DNA of 64,000 nucleotides from Climacteris rufus (Eukaryota; Chordata; Aves; Passeriformes; Climacteridae): positions 347,486 to 411,485 of the forward strand of contig VZRZ01008717.1 in NCBI GenBank assembly GCA_013398175.1, read 5' to 3'. Of the stretch, positions 47,393-60,465 are shown one piece after another; within the stretch, counting starts at the first letter, position 1, and every line of letters starts with the position of its first letter. The position numbers and the translations under genes are program-made. The notes below the pieces were generated by a model. It saw nothing but the letters and a program-made list of their open reading frames with translations. It was not told where the DNA came from and ran no database searches.

Positions 47393-50159
47393 AAAGGGAT
47401 GTTATAACATTGACCTGAATCAATTCCTCTGGTCATGTAATGAGAATGGAAATAGATGCCCAGGGTACAGCAAGGGAAGCATTAAACCAAGGGTGCCTAC
47501 ATGGAATATTTTTAAGTAATGGAGAAAATTCCACAAGTAATCGGTGCCAAGTAAAACAGAGATGTCTACAAGCCCCACAGAGGACAAAGAGAGGTTTTGC
47601 TCGGGGGAGGATGGTGGTCTCTCTGTGGTGTGAGTAGCCCTGGATGGAAGGACCCACATTTATCTGGATCATTAGTGTCAGCAAGAAGCAATAGGCACCC
47701 TCTGCAGCACTCAGCTCCCTCCAGGGTCTCTTCCAGAGGGCAGATGAGATCACCCCCTCATTCCTCAGAGTAGCAACTGCTGATTAAAAATTAAGCTATT
47801 CTGTAGTCTCCCATCCTCTGCCTGTCAATGTACAAACACATCAGGCCTCAGCAGTGCTAAACAGCAATAAATTATCTGTGTGGGAGAAGGCTGGGAGGGA
47901 AAACCAAACCTTGTGGGGCAGAAGCACATGTGGGCAGCAAGGGGAAAATAAAAATATTCCTTGTCTTGCTGATGCCTTCACCATCTTACAGAAACCTCTT
48001 TTCCCTCAGGACTTCAGCCTCCCCACCTGGAAAATACTGAGGTCAGTAATTCATTTGTGTGTCTTGCCATGCTAAATAAGCACTTCCAAACCCACGAAGC
48101 GAATGGCTCTTGCTTCATCGACGTCAGGAGCTGGGAACAGGAGGCAGGAAAAATCCTGGGACCTTCAGGCAACTGTCTTCTTCATAGTTAGGGAGCGATT
48201 AAACTGCACATTTAATTGCTTTGATATATGTTTGTTTCACATGAATACAAGACCCAGCTAATCTAATCAGCTTATTCGCTGTGCCTTCGCTAACAATGGA
48301 CCCTAAACTGTACATAAATGACCGTTAAATTATTAGCTATCAGAGGGATCTGCAATTGGATTTGGAATGGGAAACAAAATGAGGGCTCAGAGAGGCAATT
48401 ATTATTTTTTATTTTTGTATCTTTTTTTTTTTTTTTTTAAGCAGCCGAATTATCTATACAAGAGCCTTGCTCGGGAGACGAGCGTTCCCATTGGAAAATC
48501 AATAATGGAGCTGCTGTGACAGCAGCAGTAACCTGTTGGGTTTCAATTAGTGCTTGGGAGAGGTTGATCCTCTTCCCTGAGCCTGTCACTTGCTGACACC
48601 AGGAAAATTTTGGGACTTATTTACAGTTTGGAGAAATTTGTGCTCTTGACAGTAAAAATTTGGGGCAGCAATGATGCCATCATGATGTGCAGGCAACCCC
48701 ATCATTTTTTTTGCCCTTGTTTTCTTGGACTCCTGAAGATCCCTGAGTCTTTGAAAGATTCTAAGGTGTTTGGTGGGAAATGCATCAGTAAAGGGATGAG
48801 GGCTTCTGTCTGCTGCTCTCACAATTTGAGCTGGTTCCCCACTGCATCTTGACAGAAGAGTGAATTATTTTTTTGGGTTTGTGCTGAGACTTGCCTGGTG
48901 AGCAATTTTCCTGAGATTTTCAGACACTCAAAGTTCAGCAAAGAATTCCATGGTTGGTAACTTGTTCAAAAGTTTGTATCTGTAATTCTTTATACATAAG
49001 AAAAATCAAAGCTTCCTCTCCCTGTCATGTGTTACCACTTGGTGGATTGACATGAAAATTTCTGATCCTCCAATGCCCCTCACGGAACAGATGTTTGGGA
49101 GAAGGGAGTATCAATATAATTTCACAGAAAGTTTATCAGTAGAGTTCTGACAAGATTAATTTCCTACTTCAGACAATGATTTGTCTATTAGGAGTTTTTG
49201 AATACTTGATTATTAATATAAATTATTAAAGAACACTGCAGGATTCATGGATACACACTGGGGAAAGGCACACACCTAAAGTTGCAATGTGTCTCGTAAT
49301 TGCAGAAATGCGCAATATTTTTAAACAGCCCTGAATTTATGAGTGGATGAATTTTGCACCTGATTAGAAGTTACTTTTCTCTTATTTTAGACAATTTCAA
49401 AGCAAGTGATTCCTTTATTCCATGTGAGTGACTTAAAATCATGCTTAAAATAAGGAAACTGCCATTCTTCAGTACAGGTTTGCACTTCCAGCTACCCAGA
49501 AACAGATTCGTTTATTTTGTGACTAGCTCTAAAGCAGTCAAAAACTTTCCATCTGAAAGATTTTTGGTGGAAAAGGTAGATTCCAAACTGATAAGAACTC
49601 CACGTGAATTTTTGACAAGGGATTGATTTTTTTCATCTGCAGAAAACCAAACAAAAACAAAATATTTCACTTTGTTTCCCTAAAAAGAAAAAAAAAGAAA
49701 AGACACATCTGTTTTATTTTTATTTCCTTTAATTTGAAATGAGGTTCCATTTAGATATTTTTTTTTCTGCTGTGCTGAGGAAACACATTATAAAGCTTGA
49801 AAAACAACATGAAGAAATTCATTGTGGGTGGAAGACAACATTCACTTAAACTCAGATGTGCCAGGCTTGTTCGTCTGTTTATTTGTTTTCCATTTTCAGT
49901 TAGCTGATTTTCTTTTGTTTTTCTTCGTTTCATTTCAGATCTGCCTTCAATTTATTCATTTATTTGCTTACCTTGCGGAATTGGCAGCAGAAATGAAATA
50001 CCCAGTTATTCTCACATCTTGGTTTAGGAAACAGAGATCAGTGCCCAGAGGGATCCAGAAATTGCTCAAGATGTCCAGATAACATTTTAATATAATTGGG
50101 AATAAGTAACAAACATGATAAAAGCAAAAGCAGAGTAATAATAATAACAATAACATAAA
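47393..50159. other. Gene-free stretch holding the strongest conserved-element candidate
   Basis: No supported gene. The block at 48,090-48,560 is listed separately. Other parts, such as 49,200-49,440, are complex and AT-rich without a clear feature. A-rich runs occur near 49,680-49,700. Confidence 0.55.
48090..48560. promoter_or_regulatory. Strong candidate conserved non-coding element
   Basis: Repeat-free block except for a poly-T run (about 48,422-48,439) that splits it. It is dense in homeodomain-type cores: TTTAATTGC near 48,211, GCTAATCTAATCAGC near 48,257, AAATTATTAGC near 48,328, GCAATTGG near 48,352, ATCAATAATGG near 48,498 and TTTCAATTAG near 48,541. An ACGTCA half-CRE sits near 48,120. 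CpG dinucleotides are retained in AT-rich context (near 48,116, 48,275, 48,287, 48,322 and 48,473-48,484), which is typical of constrained DNA. No alignment could be made, so conservation is inferred. Confidence 0.42.
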
Positions 50160-50256
50160 GAAGTTTACCCAGAGAAGTTGTAGCTGTCCCATCCCTGCAA
50201 GTGCTCAAGGTAGGGCTGGATGGGCTCTAAATAACCTGGTCTGGTGGAAGGAACAC
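50160..50256 (+). mobile_element. CR1 LINE fragment lacking its tail
   Basis: Plus-oriented CR1: 'aagtttacccagagaagttg', 'tcccatccctgcaagtgctc' and 'aacctggtctggtggaagga'. The 3' end is missing. It lies about 45 bases from a minus-oriented copy, so the two are tail to tail. Confidence 0.92.
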
Positions 50257-50300
50257 CATATGAGGCAGACAACCCTCATGTGCATGAGGACAAGACTTTT

Positions 50301-50912
50301 AGAATCACAGAATTGAATCATAGAATGGCCTGGGCTGGAAAGGACCTTCAAGACCATCCAGTTCCAACTCCCTGCCATGGACAGGGACATCTTCCACTAT
50401 CCCAGGTTGCTCCAAGCCCCATCCAACTTGGCCTTGGACACTTCCAGGGGTGGGGCAGCCACAGCTTCTCTGGGCAACCTGTGCCAGGGCCTCACCACCC
50501 TCACAGGGAAGAATTTCTTCCTCATAAGTAATCTAAACCTACTCTCTTTCAGTTTGGAGCCATTCCCCCTTGCCCTCTCACTCCAGGCTCTTGCACATAG
50601 TCTCTCTCCACCTTCTCTTTCAGCTTCCTTCAGGTACTGAAAGGCCACTATTAAGTCACCCTGGAGTCTCCCCTTCTCCCAACAATCACAATTCTCTCAG
50701 CCTTTCCTCACCGCAGAGCTACTCCATTCCTCTGATCAATTTGGTGCCTCCTCTGGACTCACTTCAACAGCTCCCTGTCCATCCTGTGCTGGGCCCCAGC
50801 TGGATGCAGCTCTGCAGGTGGGGTCTCAGCTGAGTGGAACAGAGGGGCAGAATCCCCTCCCTCACCTGCTGCCCCTGGTGCTTTGGATTGGCTTTCTGGG
50901 CTGCAAATGCAC
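50301..50912 (-). mobile_element. CR1 LINE, about 600 bp
   Basis: Reversed CR1 with a duplicated 3' tail motif ('agaatcacagaattgaatca', then 'tagaatggcctgggctgg'). The full 3' UTR, 'caacctgtgccagggcctca', 'cagcctttcctcaccgcaga', 'agctggatgcagctctgcag' and 'tggctttctgggctgcaaat' follow. It extends to the reverse-transcriptase end region. It encodes no intact protein. Confidence 0.95.
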
Positions 50913-53900
50913 ATCTACAAAACACCTTTCCATCCTGGCTTTTGGTCAGAGGAGTACTCACTACTGACTTCGTTGACATCTCTGCTGCAAACACATCAAA
51001 CCTGCGTAGGGCTGGAGCCTGGGGTGTGATTTGGAGCAGGATACTTTGTTAGGCTGAATACGCTCCTTGTGGAATGGTGCCCACAGGGGGATGGCAACAC
51101 CTTCTGCAACTTCATTTGTCTGTGCTGCCGTGCCTGACAAGCAGCAGCATCTTAACTGAGAAACAGGCTCCATCCCAGCATGCTTCCCCCAAGTAAGAAT
51201 AACCAGGGAGCTTAAGAGGTGGAACAATCTCTTTTGCCTCCTTCCCTGTGGGCAGGAGATGTAACTGGCTTAGTCTATGTGTCTTCTTTTTTCTTTTTTT
51301 CTTCCAATTTTGTCATTCTTTTCTCTGAACAAGCAGGTAGAGATGGGTAGAACCAAAAGACAGACTTTTACCAGAGTCTTAGTCTTTTTACTTCAGCTAA
51401 TTGTGCAGTCATCACCTTGTCCACAACATTTTTGCTACAGGGACATGCTCTCATGGGGATTCTTGCAACCACCCATGCCTATCCTAAGTGCTGCTGGCTC
51501 TCTCAGCCTTGGACAGAGCCCCAGTGTGGCCCAGCCAGGGTCTATATCTAAACCAGCTTGTCACGAACTAGTTTGGCATTTTCCCTGGGTTTTTTTTGTT
51601 TTTTTTCTGCGCTGGAGACATTTCCACTGGGTACCCAATACTCTCCATGTGTTTCACAGCTATATTTAGCCTGAAAGTATCTGACTCAACAAGAAAGATT
51701 GCTTTTCACAGATAAGTGTTATTCTGATGAAGACAGACACTGAAAATCAGAATAAAATCTATTGGTCCAAGTTTTTTTGGAAATTGCTGAGAAACCTAAC
51801 CCAAACTAAAACTAATCTTTTGTGGCCTAGTGTTGTGATTGTTTAGAATTTCTGATGAGCTCAGGCTGATTTGGGTTGTCACCTGGTTTAGTGATCAGTC
51901 CATCCTTTTAAATGTCAGTCCCTTGCAAGCAAATCCTAGAACCATTTCTCCTTTCTATGCTGGAAGTCACATCCAGACACCCTTTAAATATACACTGCTG
52001 ATTTTTTTTCCATGGATTTGTCTAAATCTGTGCCAATGGAGAGACATCCACTCTGGAAAATGGGAAAGGTGCATCACCAGCTCCTACCTACCACCTGTGT
52101 GGGGTTTATATGCCAATATGAGCATATTTGACCAAAGAGAAGATCATGCCTGTGTTCAAATGTGGAACCATTGCTATTAAAAGGCCATTTGTTTGCAGAT
52201 TTAAGGTTTTATTTTTCTTCTAGCTGTGCATCATGGTCAGTTTTATATTTGTGAAATGTATCTATGAAGACACAGGACCCTGCTATTCTGTCTTTATTAA
52301 CACCTCTATCAGTGACCAGCCAGTCATGGCCAGTGTTCCACAGGCTCTGAACTCTTCTGGGTGAATGGGGAAACCCAGGAGACATTGTGCATTCTGCATT
52401 CTTAAAATAATGTTATAATATATAAATTTCTGTCAGCAGAGCTTCAAGGAAGGCAGTGTTTGACACCAATAACTGGTTTCAACGCTATAACACGTAAAAA
52501 TATTACAACTGTGCTCTTTGACTAAATATTTCCATGACACAAGGAAAGGCATGGTGTCTTCCGAGTTTTCCATGCAGCTTGAAGGAAAAGAGCTTACTAA
52601 GCAAAAAGAAAGTGGATTCACGGAAAGGAATATGCAGCTCTATTGAGTAGCATGTTCTGAGTCTCTTCCAATTATTTCAAGTCATTCCTACACTCCAGTA
52701 GAGTTGCTGATTTTGTGAGTTTGAGCATCCCTGGAGATCCTTATTGCCATTTCACGAAAACTTTCCAATCTCCTGGGCTTCTCTGGCAGGGTTGCGTTGG
52801 AGTGAGGGGTAAAGTCACAGAATTTTAGAATTATCAAGTTTGGAAAAGACCCACAAGATCATCAAGTCTGTAGGAGGTGAAGGAAAACTGGGGTGGTGCT
52901 TGGGAAAAAACACCCAGAAACAATTGTTCCCATGTCCCTACACACAGCAGGGCAGTAAAAGTAAGGCTGTACCTGCCAAAGGTGTGTGAAAGTTTTCTGT
53001 GTCCCTTGATATGGGACATATTCCTCACACCCTGCTCCAAATAAACAAATTAAAAGGAAATCTCTGCTTTCTCCTTTCTCCAGCACCAGTGGATACCTCA
53101 GCAGGGGCTTTAGCCTTCTCTGTTGATGCCAGACTGACACCAGTGGATCTGGTCCACATTATCAGGCACTCTGAGAGACTTGTGTGGTGAAGAATGGAAA
53201 GAAACGGGAGAAAATCAGCAATATTTGACTGTAAATGTGGGTTTTGATGTAAAAGCACTACTATTAGAAAGAAAAAAAAAACAAACAAGCAAACAAACAT
53301 GGTCTGTTATGTTTTAAATGAGCCTGTGAATGGAACTGCCTTCATCAATGGAAATGTAGAAAGAAAATGTCATTTATGAAGAGGGAAAGGACAGATCCAA
53401 GCAACACATGGCCTTTTAGGTTGTCTTGCCAACACTGACCAAACTGAGGCAGAATTAGTGATCTGGAATTGGCCCCGGGGTCAAGATTGTTCTCTCTGCC
53501 TTAATCTCCTCAGGCCCGTGTTTTCCCAAGCAGATAAACAACTTTTCCCTACATACAAGGTACATTAGTGATTATATCCTGCCTCTTGGATTGCCTCCCA
53601 AATATTCCAGCACCCTCCAAATGCTGTGTCTAAACCCCAAACCTCTCTAACCTGAGGGGGAAATGGCTTATAGAGTTTGTGATCTCCCTGGGTATGGTGG
53701 GAAATGTCCTCACATGTAAATGGTCTTGCCTTCCATGAAACCACATAATGAAAATAATGAGTGAGGTTTTACTCAAACTCCACCAATTTCTAGCACTAAA
53801 TTGGACTATAAAACCTGAAGGTCATTGAAAATAAGAGCTAAAAAAAAAGCAAACAGAAGAGCAAACCCCATACAACAGTCGCACTACTGGTATACTTTGA

Positions 53901-54265
53901 GGATAACATGACATGACTGTGTCTCTTAAGCTCATTTAAACATTTAATTTTGTTCTCTTGTTCCATCCCTGAGTACATATGGATTTCACAGAGGTTTAAC
54001 AGGACAGAAGAAAGTTACCCATAATTGAAACAGGCTTTATGCACAAGTCACGATGTTATGTTCAACACTCAGAGGGAGAAAAACATGTTCTTTCTGTCTA
54101 AAGTGACTTATTTTCAGATTAAGGGAAACAGCTGTGAGAGGAGAGAGAAGTGTTCCTTGGAAGAACACCACCAAAAGCAGTGTTGCTGGAATCTGTTCAA
54201 AGAGATTAATCTTAAAACTTTAGATTTAATAATGCAGAGTACGCAGAGGAGGATTGATGCAGCAT
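50913..54265. other. Gene-free stretch with one short CR1 tip
   Basis: No supported gene. A small CR1 tip at 52,813-52,872 is listed separately, and an A/AAAC run lies near 53,270-53,300. The 130- and 113-codon frames near 51.3 and 51.9 kb have no recognisable domain. Confidence 0.55.
52813..52872 (-). mobile_element. CR1 LINE 3'-tip fragment
   Basis: About 60 bases: 'agtcacagaattttagaatt', 'gtttggaaaagacccacaag' and 'atcatcaagtct'. This resembles the older CR1 subfamily tip. Short and diverged, so less certain. Confidence 0.7.
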
Positions 54266-54832
54266 AAAATCATAGAATGGTCTGGGTTGGAAGGTGCCTT
54301 AAAGACCATCTCATTCCAAACCCCTGCCATGGGCAGGGACACCTTCCACTAGACCAGGTAGCTCAGAGTCCCATCCAACCTAGCTTTGAACATTTCCAGG
54401 GATGAGGAATCCACGACCTCTCTGCACAACCTCTTTTGGTGTCTCATGACCCTTACAGGAAAGAATTTGTTCTTAAAACCTAATCTAAACTTGCCATCCT
54501 TCAGCTTAAGAACATTTCCTTTTGTCCTATCACTCCTTGCCCTTGTTCTAAGTCCCTCTCCACCTCTCTTGGAGCTTCTTTAGGCCCTGGAAGGGACTCT
54601 AAGTTCTACCCAAAGCCTTCCCTTCTCCAGACTGAACATTCCCAGCTCTTCCAGACTGTCTCCAGATTAGAGGGGCTGAAGCCCTGTGATCTCCCAACAA
54701 GTTGATGCCCTCCCTGTGCTGGGAACCCCAGTGCTGGATTGATCTCACCAGGGCACACAAGTGGAGAATCGCCTCCCTGCCCAGTCACGCTGCTTTTGAC
54801 ACACCCCAGGATCCAGGTCATGGCATTTAAAA
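54266..54832 (-). mobile_element. CR1 LINE, about 565 bp
   Basis: Reversed CR1 from 'aaaatcatagaatggtctgg' through 'gccatgggcagggacacctt', 'ttccagggatgaggaatcca', 'tcccttctccagactgaaca', 'tgctggattgatctcaccag' and 'ttgacacaccccaggatcca'. It contains internal deletions compared with the other long copies. Confidence 0.94.
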
Positions 54833-55621
54833 CCATACCTGCACCTGCAGGACTTTTAACCTTTGCTGGAAGCCTTTGCAGAGCCTTCCTGAGCACATGT
54901 AGCACTGAAGGATGAGTCGTGTGCTGGTACCACCTGGCTCCAGAGCCAGGCTCATCCCAGCCGCTCTCAGTGATTTATGGCAGGACGCAGAGAGAAGCCA
55001 TCTGATAAATTACTCCTCCATTATCATAAACAGACATGTCCCAGCACAGGTTATAATTGAATCTGAGGAAAAATAAAACAAACACAAAGGTTATGAGGCT
55101 GAGTTAGGGTGAGTGGTTTATTTAATATTAAATTTTTTGCTTGCCTTATTCAGTATTAATCCCACCTTCCACTGAAGGACTTCCACATTCAATAAGCTAT
55201 TCGTTATGGGATCAACGTTGTTTTACATATGCTTGTGTCAAATGATTTACACAGTTACAGGATCAGCCTCTGATTTCAGGATGCTCAGGTCAAATACAGG
55301 TATTGGAAAATCACGGATTTCTATTTCAGGTTCCATCAAAGACACAAACCCTTAAAAGTGCTGAGCACTCTCCAACTTCCTTGGTTTCTGAGGGAGCCTG
55401 GAAGCACTTGGCTTGGCAATATTTAGACTTGGGAGGTGATTTGAAATGTTTAAATCCAAAAAAATGAAGTTGGAATCCACCAATGTGTGAACTTTTGGAG
55501 ATTTGATTCTTTTTTGGTGGTTATTTCTTCTGACATCCATGAAAAGCTGGCTTGGATAGTTGTATGTAAAGAATCCAACTGAGATTAAGTCCCTCAGTGT
55601 TGGGAACATGGGACAAAGAAG
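54833..55621. other. Gene-free stretch, possibly with conserved sequence
   Basis: No gene or transposon was recognised. The part at about 54,960-55,080 (with GATAAATTACTCC, CATTATCATAAACAG) and the part at 55,130-55,340 are complex AT-rich sequences that could be conserved. Neither has a clear boundary. Confidence 0.5.
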
Positions 55622-55925
55622 ATGGCTGTGGTGGGTTATCCTGGCTGGATGTCAGGTGTCCTCCGCAGCTGCTCTGTCAGTCCCCTCAGCTGGACAGGGG
55701 AAAGCAAAAATAATGAAAATCTCCTGGGTTGAGGAAAGACAGGGGGAGATCACCCACCAGTTCTCCTCATGGGCCAAACAGACTGGACTTGGGGAAATTG
55801 ATTTATTTTAGTGCCAATCAAAACAGGAAAGGTAATAAGAAATAAAAGAAACTTGCAACAACAAGTTGCACGTTCCTTCAATATGATTCTTCCTCTCTGG
55901 GCTAGAAGTGTCAGTTCATTGAAAT
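55622..55925 (-). mobile_element. ERVL-like LTR remnant
   Basis: The plus strand reads 'gctgtggtgggttatcctgg', 'ctggatgtcaggtgtcctcc', 'cagctggacaggggaaag', 'gatcacccaccagttctcct' and 'gcaaataa'-poor spacer, then 'acagactggacttggggaaa' and 'tttattttagtgccaatca'. This is the typical word order of an avian endogenous retrovirus LTR read in reverse. On the minus strand an AATAAA poly-A signal sits at 55,802-55,807, which supports that sense. Only the 3' portion of one LTR is seen, with no internal gene. Family assignment is from memory, without a database match. Confidence 0.65.
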
Positions 55926-57147
55926 TAGATTTCAGTGTGTGGAAAATAAGTGTTTTACTATAAGAAGGAGAAAAGGAGGAAAACAGTCCCAAACATTGTT
56001 ACTTATAAATTATTTTGAATTTTTAAAGCGAAAGTAGTGATATTAAAGCAATAACAAAGTGGAAATAGAAGTTGAAATAAAAGAAAAGTCTTTTGTCTGA
56101 CCTGAATTAAATTCACACTCACATGCTCAACTGCTGGTTTGTGAACGTGAACCCGGAATTTTGAGCTTATTTCAGGCTTTTTTGACAGTCACTTGAGATA
56201 TCTTCAACTCTTTTTCCAGTATGGAAAATTGTTTTCTTGTTCAACTCTTCAGGTATCATCCCTGTGAAAGGGGATAGACAATCCTATAGAGCAGAGAGGG
56301 ATTTTGCATTTCAAGCTCTGTCTGCCAGTGCTCAGGCAAGGAGGCTTTTCTTGCTCTCTCCATTGATTTAGGAGTTCTCATTCTGAGTGTGTTGTAACTA
56401 CAAGGAAATGAAATTCTCTCGCTTTCTGCTAAAATAAGAAGATTTACTTGTGGAAACAACTCTGTAAATACCACGTACTGCCATCTACGGCTCTGCTTGG
56501 GAAGCACACTGGCTGGGAGAGCCTTGCAAAGGAATCTGCTTTTCTACCGTCAAAGAAACCTTTTGTGCTACCAGAGGCTTTTAAACGAGTGATCGCAGCT
56601 TCCAGCAGCTGTGGTGGGAAAATAAAGTTCCCAGGGGAAGGGGAATCTCAATCCACCACACTCCCGCCAATTTGGTGCCAGGGTTGGTAATAAATGCCCA
56701 GGGCATGGACAGGGATTGCAGGTCAGCAGGAAAGCACCTGAAGAGCAGCACAAAGCAATTCCAGGCACTCCAGACAGGAAATTGGCTTTGTCAGAGATCC
56801 AGCTTAAATTCCTCTATTCTAGCACCTGAGCATGGGGAATAAACCAGAGGAGTTAGGGATGTATGTTCTCCTGCAGGGTGGGATCTTGTAGGCATCATGG
56901 ACATGTGGTGGGATGGCTCCTTTGACTGAAATGGGATGATTTTGTGACTGGAGAGATGGAATAGAAGGACACAGGAAGAACAGGAATAGGAATTCTCTTT
57001 GGGAAGAAGGAGGGAGGAAGGACTGTCTCCCTTTGTGCCAAAGACCAGATGAAATGTATGGAGCTATGAAAAAGGAGCTGAGGTGGATTCAGGAGGATTC
57101 AGGGAGGGCAGGGACAGGTGACATAAGAGTGGGGTCTGCCCAGCCAG
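55926..57147. other. Gene-free stretch, nothing recognised
   Basis: About 1.2 kb with no gene, repeat family or RNA gene that can be supported. Confidence 0.6.
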
Positions 57148-57263
57148 GAGGATCAGTGGGGGTTGCAGCAACCTGGTATGGGAAGGTGTCCCTACCTATG
57201 GCATGGGGGTGGAACTAGGTTATTTTGAAGGTCCCTTCCAACACAAACCATTCTATGACTCTG
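57148..57263 (+). mobile_element. CR1 LINE 3'-end fragment
   Basis: Plus-oriented CR1: 'ggttgcagcaacctggtatg', 'ggtgtccctacctatggcat', 'tgaaggtcccttccaacaca' and a preserved 'aaccattctatgactctg' tail. This is one of the better-kept tails in the window. Confidence 0.94.
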
Positions 57264-60200
57264 AAAAAAATGCTGTAATTGTTTTTATTATTGTTGTTGT
57301 TTTTAGAAGGTGTTCAGCACTTTCCCTCTCTTGACTGAGGTTTCTAAACACAAGGGTAAGGAAGAACTGAGCACTTGTTAGAGAAATTCTCTTTATTGTG
57401 ACCATTTGGGATGCTCCAGTTTTGCTTTCCCTGGCAATAACATCACTCTGTGCCTAAAGTGCACTTTGCTTTTGCCCTCACACTCTTGGTTCTCGGCCTC
57501 TGGCTCCTAGATCTTCACCAGCTTTTGGCCTTGCCATAGGAAGGGTATCCCTCTCCCTCTGTAGTCTGGCCAAAATGATGTGTAAAACTCCTGTGATCCC
57601 CACAGGAGTGTGTGTGTCAGGGGAATGGACACATGGAGGAGTTGTGGGGAAGAGAAAAAGGATGCTGGAGCCACAGTGAATACAGGTGGTCCTTGTGGAG
57701 TGGGAAGGCAGAAGGACTTTGCCTACTCCTCTCCCCTTCCCTTCCTAGGCAGGGAGAGCAGAAAGAGGAAAGTTCAGGACCAGTTCAAAGAACTGGAAAA
57801 AGAGAGGAGATGTGAATATCTGGGCTTGGGGCTCCATCGTGCCTTCTTGCTGCCAGAACCAGCATCACAAATGCTTTCAGAGGGGGATTCTGTCCTCTCC
57901 CCTAATGATCCAAGTGCTTTGGGACTCTTGGAATAGCTTGGCTTCCTCAGCAATGCTGCGGTCACTCATCCAAGCTCCATCCACCATCACTGGCCATGAC
58001 GATACCTGTGCTGGTGCTTGTTCCCCTCACTAAGACCCCTTTTTTGGGCTCCATGGACTTATCCCCTGGCCCTGGTGTGCAAAGCAGGCTGGTTAGGGGA
58101 AAGGGCTGGAGTCAGGATTTTCCATGCTTGGGAAGCTGGGACTGCTGCCTTCCCTCACTTTAGAAGTTCTTTGAAATGGGCTTAATGTTAAATTCCCATT
58201 TTAGGAGAAGTCTCTCAGCATGTTGTCCAAGAATGGAGGACTTTGAGCAAAGAAAGTCCCTGAACACAGACAATTCCTTGACTTTATAAATATACCCCAT
58301 GGGAGAAGGAACAGGAGTTTTCTCCTTGCCCTCAGGACAGGATGTGATCGCTGGGTTTTACCTGTGATATGTGAGCATTAACACTCCTGAGCAACCACTG
58401 CCAGCAGAAACCACAGTGACAACAGGAATGAAAAGTCATTAAAAATATTTTAAAATTGTCAACACAAACAATAACAACCACAGCAGTCATGTGAAAGGAA
58501 GGCATGGGAAAATCCCTTTCAAGTCCTGTGTAAAGCTGAGTTACTGCATTTGCCCCTTCAGCAGCAGGATGTGGATGGCTGGAAATTTGAGATGTTCAAG
58601 TAGATTTTTAAACAGACACAAAGTAAAGTGTTATAGATGTAAACACAGTGGTATGTGTTGCTAGAGGGGAAGTAAACTGATTACTTACAAGCTGTCCTGC
58701 TTTGCAGTTATCCTCTTCAAACAGATCCCTTGGGAAACCCAGGCATTCCCTTTTTTTCTTCCTTGCCATCCTCATTTACACCTACGATATCTGGGGTTAT
58801 CGCTGGCAGGAGGAGACTCTTCCAACATCTGAACTCAGTTTCTCTACATTGCAATTAAGCTTCCAGCAGATTTTAGGGACAAATATATTATTCCAATGGC
58901 ACCACAAGCCTGCCTTTGGAATGTGGGAGGTGGGAGGACAGAGTTAACAAACCTAAACCAGCTCCGAGCATCTACCAGCCCAAACAGCCTTTTTCCATCT
59001 GCATTTGGTTCTTCAAAAGCAGGTGGAAAAATTGGGCAGATAGAAAATGTTTTTCTCTCTCTTTCATGTCTCCCTCATGTACTTTGTAGTCTGAGACCAG
59101 CTTAGGCTCCTGAAGTGTGCATCTTAATCTTTCTCCCAAAATCTCTTTGCATATTCCCAGGGGTGCTACACTTAACCATGGATATTCCCCTCCCTTTTTC
59201 GCTCTTGACCAGTTCTGCCTCTGACAACAAGAGGCATTTTCTGTGCAATAAACATGTTCTAAATTTAAAGGGTGTGTCAAGGTTTGTTTATCTCTCTTGA
59301 GTTTGCTGTTCTCCTTTGAGAGAGGGAAGCAGAGATTTACAGCTGGATCCAACTCAAGCCTTTCCATCTCCAAAACCCAGACAGAAAACAGATCATGGAC
59401 AGAGGCAACAGAGCAGAGAAGAGAAAGATACTTGTCTTTTGGTTGGATTTTTGGACAGAAAAATCAATGTTTGTCATAAAATTCACTCAGCACCTCCCCA
59501 AGTAGAGCTAGATGTGGGTTGGCCTTATTAGCACCACCATGCTGGTGTGGGATTGGTGAGTCCCAGAAGCTGTTGGGCCTTGAAACCTCTTTTTTTTTGT
59601 TATTTTTTTTCTGTTTCTCTTTCCTCTGGGAATGGCACTGGAAGGTCCTGATGGTGCCCAAATCTGCCCTGAGCAACTTCAGGAACTTCAGCAACTTCAC
59701 ACCGTTTTGTGATGGGACAGATGTTGCCAGTTTGGGCTGAGCTGAGGTCTTTTGACTATTTCTGCAGAGTTTCAAGCAAAACAGGGAAGGGGTCTCTGGG
59801 GCAGGGATCTCTGTTGCAGGGTTTTCTGTGCCATGAATAAATCATACAGCCCCAGGGCTGGGCAGCATGATCCCAGCAAGGTCCCTACATGGGGAGCAGA
59901 CTAACAACCACTAACACAAAGGTGTCTTTACCACTGTTGTGTTACCATTATACACCCTTCTCCCCGCAGATCCCATGTTTGGGTCATGTTGGATGGAAGG
60001 AAGGGTACATGTCTCCCCAAACTCTGATTTCTGGGAGAGCTGATGTTTTGAGAGCATCTATTGCTCTGCAAAGGGACTTCTTTTCCCTCAGAATTATCCT
60101 GCAGCAGTGAACTTCACAGATGAATTTTAGACTAGAGTTATTTCATCTTCATCACTTCACAGATGAAGAGACCAGGTGAGTTGTTGCATTTGGTTGCCCC

Positions 60201-60465
60201 AGTCCTTTGCAGACCCCAAATCCTCATATGCCCTGTTTGCTGTCACAGCCTCAGTTCTCCCTGGAGGGCACACAGTGAGAAATGGGGAGATCAGACCTCT
60301 CTTCTCTATGATTGTGAGGTGTTGGGCCATGTTTACCCTCTTGTTAGGTGAGGGCCTAGGGATTCACAAATCTCTCTACTTAGGACTGGAAAAAAATGGG
60401 CTGTAGTGATATTTGTCAGCATCTTTGGACAACGCTCTCAGGCCTGTGGTGGCATTTTTGGGGTT
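57264..60465. other. Gene-free stretch of about 3.2 kb
   Basis: No supported gene or transposon. Open frames up to 133 codons occur on both strands and overlap each other. A T-rich run is seen near 59,589-59,610. Confidence 0.55.
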
